Shown here in pieces: positions 56,441-64,000 of a stretch of 64,000 nucleotides of DNA; within the stretch, counting starts at the first letter, position 1; the number at the start of each line of letters is the position of its first letter. A program made the translations under genes and the position numbers. Origin of the DNA: Timema cristinae (Eukaryota > Arthropoda > Insecta > Phasmatodea > Timematidae); the NCBI GenBank assembly GCA_039000515.1, contig JBCFYV010011164.1, positions 47,278,493 through 47,342,492 on the forward strand. Reading direction: 5' to 3'. The notes beneath the pieces were generated by a model. The model made no database searches and was not told the DNA's origin. It saw only the letters and a program-made list of their open reading frames with translations.

Positions 56441-57590
56441 ATTGGATTTTTAAAATTGGAATCAACTGTTGTAGATAAATAGATTTGCCAGGAATGTAAG
56501 GGGAACAGTCCAAATTACAAAATTGGTGTTAAATATTTTATTTTCATAAATGAGGAGTGATGAAATGGGTAAAAGGAGTTCTAAATTGCCAAAACTAAAA
56601 GAATAAACTACTTATCAGTGTGTTTAAAGATTGTAATTGGTTGGGAAAGTGTAAGGGCCACCCCAACCGTATGAAGTGTAGAACATTCTTAGATTTAAAA
56701 ATGAAGGACCCTAAAATGTAAAGAAGTTATCTTTAAAATGTACAAAACTAAAGAAAAAACACTTTTTGATAGGTTCAGTAGCAAAATGAAATATTTTACC
56801 AAAATATAAAGTGGCAAACCCAAATAATCAGAAAAGATTGAAATTTAAAATTTAAATGGGCGTACGAGAAATGGCCATTGCTAAAAATTTCCAAAACTAA
56901 AATTATCAACCACTTATCGATGAGGTTAAAAATTGAAATTTGGTGATATGGTAAAGCAACCACACAAAAAAACCAAATTTTTAGAAATTGAAATTACAAC
57001 ATGGGAGGGTGGTGTAGAAGTAGTGAAATGGCGAATGAAAAGAAATTTCTAAAATTATAGAAAAAATCTTTTAATATAGTATAAAATGTAAATTTCACAG
57101 ATAGCTAGAAAAGTCTGAAAGTTTTTTCTTTCAATTTTAGAATTAAGATATTAATAGAAGGAAGAACTAAAAGTTTCAAAAACTTATACAAAACACTTTT
57201 CTAAGTGCAGGCCACCTCAAATAATAAAAAATAAAAATAAAATACTGAAAATTTCAAATTTCAAAATTGGTTTCAAGAAATGGGGTCTAATTATTTTCTA
57301 AGCTAATTTTCGGTTCGGTTGAAAATCTAAACTAGGCAGACACGTAAAATAACCAATTCATAAAACCTAAAGGCTTGAATTTCAAAATGGGAATGTGGAA
57401 ACCGAAACGGGTTGGAGGAAGGTGCAATAGCTTGAAATTTCTCCAAGACTATTATAAAATCTATCTTTCAGTGCTGAAGAAAATTTAAATTTGGCAAATT
57501 GGTAAAAGGATCATCATCCAGATTGCATAAAAGTTGAAAGGTTCGTAAATCAAATTAGGAGGCCTGGAAATGGATGAAAACTGCTAGATT
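56440..57590. repeat. degenerate tandem array, unit about 150 bp
   Basis: Recurrent words are TGGTAAA/GTAAAGG followed by CCACC or CCAAC, then AATTTCAAAATGGG, TTCTAAAATT and a CTTATCAGTG-like piece. Anchor positions near 56497, 56650, 56803, 56948, 57205, 57347 and 57505 give a period of about 140-155 bp, with one expected copy (about 57090) badly decayed. It has no coding capacity. Confidence 0.6.
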
Positions 57591-57957
57591 AATAGAATAA
57601 GAAAAATATTGTAAGCCGTTTTAATTTTGTAAAGGAAAACGAAAAAATTTAAAAATAAAAAAACACCCCAAGTTAATATTATTCTAAAGGCGATCCATAG
57701 TACTGCCAATACATAATACGGGAGCGACATATTAATGAAAATAAATAACTTATGGCATAGCTTGGTGAACCATGATGTTCTTTGGTAAACCATGATGCTC
57801 ATTTATTCCAAATGTCTCTATATTAGTCTATTGTTTCATTTAATTATTTTAAAGTCATCCTAAATTAAAATGAGATTATTTTATTATTTCAAATGAGCAC
57901 AAGTTCCTTGGCGAAGGTAGGTTTAAATACTAGAGTATTAAAACAATATTGTTATCT

Positions 57958-58215
57958 TACCAGCAGTGACATTATTACTACCCGCACCAATGAGTACATG
58001 GTCAGGATCAAGTCAAGTTTGCCGGAGACGGGAACTTCGGGATTTGAATCCCGGCTGAGAGTACTGAAGGTGTTTTTTTCCTAAATGGTTTATTAAAACC
58101 CTACCCCCTCCCCTCACACAAATACTGGTACACTTCCTATAGATTCTACATCCATCATTCTTTGCAATAGTATACTTATACATCTAACTGAATAGGTAAT
58201 GAAACACGGCCAAAT
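57958..58215 (+). repeat. degenerate SINE family B copy
   Basis: B box GGGATTTGAATCCCGGC (58029-58045), then GTTTTTTTCCTAAATGGTTT, a C-rich body with CACTTCCTATAG, and a decayed tail (AATAGGTAATGAAACACGG). A 63-codon frame here is accidental. Confidence 0.6.
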
Positions 58216-58476
58216 AAAGCATCTAATCTTTTTTGATGTCTCGTAGGAAATAGTATCTGCTGCTGGATTTTTTGCTAACCAGGTGTCAAGCGTAGATCTA
58301 CGTTTTTAAAGATTAATATATATATTTTATTTAACTAGCACTAATATTATGTTGGCAACAGCCCACTATTATTTTACCACTGATTCCCTTCTAACACAAC
58401 CTTTCACAATCTTATAATAACTATTGATGCTGTTAAAATTTTGTGTTTCATTTCAAACTTTTCAGTTACAAAATAA

Positions 58477-58888
58477 CAAGGCCGTAGCCGGGGAGGGTTT
58501 GGGGTTTCGAACCCCCCAGAAATTTTATGAACAAAATATATATGGTTCAAACAATACCAAAATTAAGATACAAGCACAAATTAGGGGGATGTGTTACCAT
58601 AAAAAGCACTTCAGAGAGCTTCTAGAGGTGTTTAATATTTATAATTTTTCCTAGCCTCCGAAAGTTTTGGTTTTATGTTGCAAAAAAAAAATCTTCAGAT
58701 AACTTCTAGAGATCCTTAATATTTCTAATGCTTCATAGCCTTTGGCAGCTAGGAGGTTATGTTGCCATAAAAAAGATTCTTCAGATAGCTTCTAGAACTG
58801 TTTATCAGTTAGAATTTTTTCTAGCCTGCGGTAATTAGGGTATGTACCCACCAACCCCCCCTGAAATTATTGGCTGGCTACGGCCTTG
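58477..58888. mobile_element. 412-bp hAT-type MITE with perfect ends and target duplication
   Basis: CAAGGCCGTAGCC at the start and GGCTACGGCCTTG at the end are exact inverses (13 bp). CAAAATAA is directly repeated on both sides (58469-58476 and 58889-58896). The interior has three degenerate ~85-bp units (CATAAAAA.., CTTCAGA.AGCTTCTAGA, then CTAGCCT). A diverged relative lies at 5755-6025. Confidence 0.92.
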
Positions 58889-59008
58889 CAAAATAATGTT
58901 TTAAGTAAGTAGGTATGTTGACATAATGGGTTGGGGAATGGTAGTAAGTCTACCTACATAAGCTATACGCTTTTATCCAAGCTGACCCTCAATATATACT
59001 TTACAGGA

Positions 59009-59580
59009 CAGTGGTTCTCAAACTTTTTTAGATTGTACCCCTTGGTTATGACTAAAAGTTTAATGTAAACCCAAGGGGAAAAAATTCCAAGTGACAGGCC
59101 TTAAAAAATACGAGCACATGGTACATTATTGATCTGTTTAATATATTGGGAAAAAAATATCTGTAATTAAAATATTTCAAATGTGACAAAGCTAGCTATT
59201 TAGAGGAGTCTTACTGGTATAGCCTTAACATTATCTCTTATTGAGAATCGTTATAATCAGTTAAAAAAACATATTCTTATTCTAAAATGTCTATAGAAAA
59301 GTTTTATATATTTTTTCCACAAATTCGTCCAAAACTAAAGACAAAAATTAAGCCTAAACAAAATATTTTCAAATCAAAAATCTTTAATTGTAATTCTGGA
59401 GCTGATATTTGAAAATTCTCAGAAATTGGTCTCCAGCCGAAAGAAAAGAGGGGTGAAAATAACCAAATAACCAGATAACAGTAACTTCCAACAATTAGGG
59501 TTTACCGGTACATAAGTCTCTTGTTATTTTGCCAATTTTCCCTTGAGAGCTGCCCGCGTACCCCAGTTTGAGAACCACTG
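59009..59580. mobile_element. non-autonomous hAT element (CAGTGGTTCTCAAACTT ends)
   Basis: The start CAGTGGTTCTCAAACTTTTT with GTACCCC, and the end CGCGTACCCCAGTTTGAGAA then CCACTG, are the classic inverted ends of Charlie/hAT-type elements. The flanks TTACAGGA and TTACTGGC match at 6 of 8. There is no transposase in the 572 bp. Confidence 0.88.
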
Positions 59581-59587
59581 TTACTGG

Positions 59588-59828
59588 CGATAGTAAAAAT
59601 GTTTGTCTCCTTTTCTTAGACCTCACTGTGTAAGTGAGAAAAGATAGTAAATATATTTGTCTCCTTTTTTGAACCTCACTTACACGGCTCATTACAAGAA
59701 ACGATAGTAAATATGTTTGTCTCCTTTTATTGGACCTCACTCACTTACACGGCTCTTACAAGAACGATAGTAAAAATGTTTGTCTCCTTTTCTGGACCTC
59801 ACCCACTTACACGGCTCATTACAAAACA
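59588..59828. repeat. minisatellite, ~60-bp unit, four copies
   Basis: Each unit has CGATAGTAAA.AT.TTTGTCTCC, then TTTTCTGGACCTCAC, then CACTTACACGGCTCATTACA. Copies begin near 59588, 59643, 59702 and 59764. It starts within 10 bp of the end of the 59009 hAT element. Confidence 0.9.
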
Positions 59829-59829
59829 C

Positions 59830-61227
59830 GTCCTTTGTTTTCCAATACAATATTGAATGTAGGGAAATAAGGCATTTGAAATGTTGACAGAGCTAATATT
59901 ACAATCCGGATTTAACAAGCTGCATATTATGCAATTTATATTAATTAAAACAAGTATGGTCTATCGGTGGCACGCTCATTTGGTTTTTTGGGGCGGGGAG
60001 GTCAGGAATAATATTTTGGCCTGGTGTACATGGATTGATATTTCCTGAATTGTTTCCACTTTTTCTTCAATTAATCTACCTGCCTAACAACTGTGATTAA
60101 ATTTGTATAGCTGTGGGTACAGTGATGAAATCATTTTAAAAAACTAGGATTTGAACGCTTCTAGGCAATCAAGATGTCGTGATTGTCCTAGGGATACAAA
60201 AAAAATTAGCGGCAAACCAAGCAAGAAATAAGAATTTTTTGCTTGAGTGGTACTAAACTATAATAAGGAAATGGTCTACGGCCATTTGATATTTGACTGG
60301 GTAGAAAGACAGGTAAGAATGCTCTTATTTCAAGCTTTTAAAATGTTTAAATTACACGCACCAGTACTAAGTTATATCATAGTCACATTGTAGGCTAACT
60401 AGCCAACAATGAATTCTAGCAGTCGAACTATTATAAAGCCTATATAATTATACTTTTAATTCATCACATACCATATTTAATATAAGCTTATCGCGCTTAG
60501 ATGACTAATTATATAAGATACTATCTAGTTAGTCTTAGGGATGTATGCCAAATTAAAGAAGATGTGTTAGCAGTCGAATAATTTCACCTTCTACGAACAG
60601 GATTACTGCGTTCAAATCTCAGTTAGTAATTCTGATACCTTTTCAATGAAGGCACAAGCACAATTATTATCGTAGGGTAGGTTTTAAGTATGAAGGAAGA
60701 ATTAATCTTGGTTAGAATGAAAGCTATAACTTTTCAAACATGTATTGCATTGTTGGGTAATAGGTGTTGCATGGTATTAAGGAGCGTGACTACTAATCAA
60801 ACAACATTCACAGTTAAGAGTTTATATGACTGCTTATCAATGGTTTATGATAGATAAGTTATTTGGAAATATAAATATAAGGTGACTAAATAGATTCTAG
60901 TTTATATAACACCCTTGAAATTCCTAAAGTAAATTTTTAATAGAAAGAGTTAGGATATCTGACAGCTAGAAAAGTTATTGGATCTACTTTCACGTATTCA
61001 TACATCAGGTCATATGACCTGCAGCTGTCACTTTTGATATTATCAATACTGGTTGCATAAATTAACATTAATAATATAGTAAATTTTATCAATGTTGTCA
61101 GCATAAAATATGTTTGAAATTTTATAAAAGGTGCTTTTTATACATATTAGAATGTAGGTTAATCTGATAGATATAAATAAAGGGGGGGGGAAATAAATAG
61201 CTTATATAGCAGGCCTACCTCTCTCTC
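59830..61227. other. gene-free stretch
   Basis: I see no gene. A decayed tRNA-like patch (GTTCAAATCTCAGTTAG near 60612) and a G-rich patch near 59985 are the only features of note. 61013-61030 has CATATGACCTGCAGCTGTCA. Confidence 0.4.
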
Positions 61228-61290
61228 TTTTTATATATATAAATATTATATATATATAATATTTTCATATATATATGAAAATATTTTTAA
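61228..61290. repeat. palindromic (TA)n tract
   Basis: ATAAATATTATATATATATAA then ATATTTTCATATATATATGAAAATATTT: nested self-complementary AT sequence able to form a long hairpin. Confidence 0.9.
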
Positions 61291-61587
61291 TTCTTTCAAA
61301 CATGAAGTATTTCGATCACAATGTTTATGTATTCGAGGAATATAACTACCTACCCGTTATAAGAAATAAAATAAAATAAACATTTATCTAAAGCTGATTA
61401 CTGAGCATTATACATAAAAATTGTATATAGGTAAATTATTATTTGATATTGGCTACCTCAGCTCATTTGTATAAATTATGATAATATTGTGGAATATAAT
61501 TATTATTATTCTGGATTTGGTCGAACTTGATTTGACTTCCATATTAGGATGTCTTTTTCTTCAGGTGTAATAAGTATAATATACCTA

Positions 61588-61640
61588 TTATTATTATTAT
61601 TATATTATTATTATTATTATTTTATTATTATTATTATATA
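61588..61640. repeat. (TTA)n microsatellite
   Basis: TTATTATTA repeats with two slips. No SINE body is attached, unlike the other TTA/TAA tracts in the window. Confidence 0.9.
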
Positions 61641-62018
61641 TCATCTTGATACAAAACCTCGCGTTAGCCTAAACTTATCAACAATTATTATAATCTAAAA
61701 AAATACCCCACCTAAAATGAACGTGTCTTGGTATTTTTATAAGTAACATGAGTAAAGATTCAATATTTTAAAAGGAAACACTGATAACCAACTTAAGGAT
61801 ACGAGAAAGTATTTACGCTCTACTTTAGACCAAGCTTATTTTTTATCTGATTGATACCTGTATCAAATGTTTATTTATTGGAGTAAGAAACACATCAACG
61901 TTATGTAGACTACACTTCGTTTACTTTGAAAGAAGCAGTCCTCCCTTAGCAGAATACACTATTGCCTTATCATAAGCTACGCCATAGTGGAAACAGCGAA
62001 GTTTTATTTAATAATATT

Positions 62019-62264
62019 TAGCACCGCGTCTTACACCCGTTCGGGTTATACGCTTTAAATACTAATTACGTAAATGTTTTTAGGTATTGGGAAGGTTGAA
62101 TTAGAGGAAGTGAACCCACATTTGCGTGGAGGGAGAGAGTGTAAAACCATTAGGAAAAAACCACCCCCAGTTCACGCGACCGAGATTCGAACCTCGATCT
62201 CCCCGTCCTCAGCAGTCGAGCTCAACACGACTAGCGCGTTAGCCAACTACGCCACCGAGACGGG
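62019..62264 (-). repeat. SINE family B, near-complete, reversed
   Basis: Reading on the minus strand: head CCCGTCTCGGTGGCGTAG then TTGGCTAACGCGCTAGTCG; B box GAGGTTCGAATCTCGGTCG; body with CTCCACGCAAATGTGGG; tail TATAACCCGAACGGGTG, then GCGGTGCTA. It is the inverse of the 63006 copy about 740 bp away. Confidence 0.85.
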
Positions 62265-62659
62265 TAAATGGCGAAGGTAAACTTTCAAGGTAAATGGAGT
62301 GTACAGTACATTTTGCACTTTTCTTACATAGTAATATTACTACAGAGGGAAAAACTTACAAAAATTACAGCTCACGTTGGTTTATTCTTCATTAATTTTT
62401 TTTTATTGTGAATTGGCCTAAGTTGTTTGACCATCATTTTTATATCAAGCCATGTTTAAAAAATTTATCAAAGTGAGGTTCTAAAATAAAGAACCTCTCA
62501 GTCGTAGCGGATTAGCGGTAGTTTTCGCGTTGAATGTATATATACACCAACGTTTCGGCTACAGGTCGTTAGCACTTAGTTACCTGGGGGACAAAACCAG
62601 CCCGTTTTCACTCAACATTAGAACATAACAAGAATGCCCACTTCTGTAGAAGAATGGGT

Positions 62660-62885
62660 TAAGTCGTCATTCTCGCAATAGACTGAACCACCAATGAAGG
62701 GGAAAGATCAAGGGTTTGAGTCTCAGTCAGGTGTACCCAGAGAGTTTTTTCTTATTAGTTGGACACACTCCCTCTAAGCAAATGGGAGTACACTGACTGT
62801 AAATTCAACCCTTATCATCTCAAGCACATTAGTGTAATTAGTATACATATATATAATTAAACGGGTAGTAAGATGTTGTAACAAA
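62660..62885 (+). repeat. degenerate SINE family B copy
   Basis: GGGTTTGAGTCTCAGTCAGG (B-box region), then AGTTTTTTCTTATTAG, the AAATGGGAGTACACTGACTG body, and the tail AACGGGTAGTAAGATG. Confidence 0.6.
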
Positions 62886-63005
62886 AAACAAACAAAAACC
62901 ACTAAAGAAACGGAATTTATTACTTAAGTTAGTTACAAAAAGGTAACCTTAATGATCTATGCATTGCTTCATTCCATCTATTTTCTATTCAGTGACTAAA
63001 ACACA

Positions 63006-63258
63006 CCCGCCTCGATGGCGTAGTTGGCTAACGCGCTTGTCGTGTTGAGCTTGACTGCTGAGGACGGGTAGATCGAGGTTCGAATCTCGGTCGGGTGAAC
63101 TGGAGGGGGTGTTTCCTAAATGGTTTTCCACTCCTCCTCTCTCCACGCAAATGCGGGTTCACTTCCTCTAATTCAACCTTCCCAATTCCTAAATCCATTA
63201 GCGTAATTAGTACTTAGAGCGTATAACCCGAACGGGTAGTAAGACGAAGTGCTAAATA
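63006..63258 (+). repeat. SINE family B, near-complete
   Basis: The head CCCGCCTCGATGGCGTAG then TTGGCTAACGCGCTTG has an A box. The B box is GAGGTTCGAATCTCGGTCG (63076-63094). The body has TTTCCTAAATGGTTTTCC and CACGCAAATGCGGG, and the tail is TATAACCCGAACGGGTAG then TAAGACGAAGTGCTAA. It is a tRNA-derived SINE with the same tail as family A. Confidence 0.88.
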
Positions 63259-63289
63259 TATAATATATAATATTAAAACACAGATTGCT

Positions 63290-63840
63290 AAGCCTCCTAA
63301 TGACGGCCGTACTGTTGACCACTACAGGATCACGATGACCTTGCCTTGCCGGATTAGGTCCATGATTACTCTTGAAGGACGGTCCCACTGTTAGATGTGT
63401 TGAGTACCTCGGCTCAAAGTTGCGATCCTGTAGCGGATAACCGATGCCATTTCCTCGACTTCTGCCCACCGAGGATCGTTTAGCGCTTGTTCCAGTGACG
63501 CGGTGTTTAGCCACTTGAGCTCAAGTGATTCAACAAGGGCGATGATACATGAGATACAGCCAAGTGCTTGAGGTACAAACCTACTTAGACTAGATACAGC
63601 TTCTTTACTCCTGGGCTTCATCAACCAAGGATCCTTTGACGGGGAACCTGTATTGGAAAGTACGTGGACAAAAGTGGCAGTCTCGGTTTGTCTGGGTACT
63701 GGGGATGGAAGGGTTGGATTGAGGTGGATTTTTCCACTCTCCCCCCACGCAAGTGCCGGTGCATTTCTCTTCTTCTCCCCCACTGTTAGGGAGGAAAAAG
63801 ATATAATTCATATTAAATGTACCCGCGTGGAGAGAGAGTG
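63290..63840 (-). other. GC-richer segment with overlapping open frames, identity unknown
   Basis: On the minus strand, 63783-63391 is open for 130 codons (including FVPQALGCISCIIALVESLE then LKWLNTASLEQALNDPRWAE, then VEEMASVIRYRIATLSRG). The composition is clearly less AT-rich than the surroundings. I do not recognise a family. The Trp/Asp/Arg-rich later part looks protein-like, but the frame has no splice or start context, and the left part of the overlapping frame 63514-63173 runs into a SINE. It could be a fragment of a mobile element or an unknown exon. Confidence 0.3.
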
Positions 63841-63849
63841 ATACATAAT

Positions 63850-63975
63850 TTATGAATAACCTCTCAAAGTACAGGTGGCCGGAATTTGAACCCCAACATA
63901 CCCCTCCCCATCCCCAGAAATACCCTCTATTACAAGAATGACACCTAAGACAGAGCGACCCGCTAAAATAATTTA
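63850..63975 (-). repeat. tRNA-like SINE head, reversed
   Basis: On the minus strand, GGGGTTCAAATTCCGGCCA (reverse of 63870-63888) is a B-box region preceded by a G-rich anticodon-arm-like part. An A-box-like region (GCGGGTCGCTCTGTCTTAGG) lies near 63943-63962. The body toward 63700 resembles family B. Confidence 0.45.
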
Positions 63976-64000
63976 TTCCAAAGCTGAACTACCATTTGTT

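Noticed and set aside
56124..56453. 109-codon frame rich in F, L and K
   Set aside because: Low complexity, and its end runs into the degenerate tandem array. No domain or splice context.

Overview
This is a window of AT-rich, repeat-dense eukaryotic nuclear DNA, almost certainly from an insect. The evidence is a five-exon UDP-glycosyltransferase (UGT) gene of insect type with GT..AG introns of 2.3-6.9 kb, tRNA-headed SINEs with TAA/TTA tails, and many hAT, Helitron-like, pogo-like and LTR-like remnants. A hemipteran is my guess from the TE-rich style and the UGT, but nothing here proves the order. I see no bacterial operons, CRISPR arrays, rRNA genes or true tRNA genes.

Layout. 1-500: one plausible internal exon (257-472) of an unidentified membrane protein. 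500-12727: repeats, comprising SINEs, a pogo/Tigger-like remnant (about 2502-3995), a small hAT MITE (5755-6025), a decayed KIAA1586-like hAT transposase (about 6657-8270, minus), a 78-80 bp minisatellite (8463-9470) and a 244-bp MITE (10414-10657). 12728-30893: the UGT gene, plus strand, with SINEs, a minisatellite, a Helitron-like element, a promoter-like block, foldback elements, a 2-kb hAT and a 1-kb MITE in its introns. 31250-34483: a reversed SINE and a near-complete but decayed hAT with 8-bp target duplication. 34484-44100: intergenic DNA with several LTR-like insertions, mostly minus strand. 44100-50050: diffuse repeats and a nested foldback. 50080-55115: a 4.2-kb hAT inserted in one arm of a long inverted repeat. 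55130-64000: a degenerate ~150-bp tandem array, two short hAT MITEs, a four-copy minisatellite and tRNA-headed SINEs.

The UGT gene is the only complete protein-coding gene I can support. Its five exons join in compatible phases to about 527 residues: signal peptide, N-terminal acceptor domain, UGT signature motif, one C-terminal membrane segment and a basic KKKN tail. As given it is broken by four single-base deletions, all in short homopolymers. That pattern looks more like sequence error than gene decay, and tandem repeats elsewhere in the window vary in the same way.

The most interesting non-genic signals are: two different tRNA-derived SINE heads sharing one 3' tail; a hAT family present as a transposase copy plus two non-autonomous derivatives sharing its ends; nested inverted-repeat elements; and two related regions (25690-26031 and 40780-41240) packed with short hairpins that share a TGTC...GACA core.
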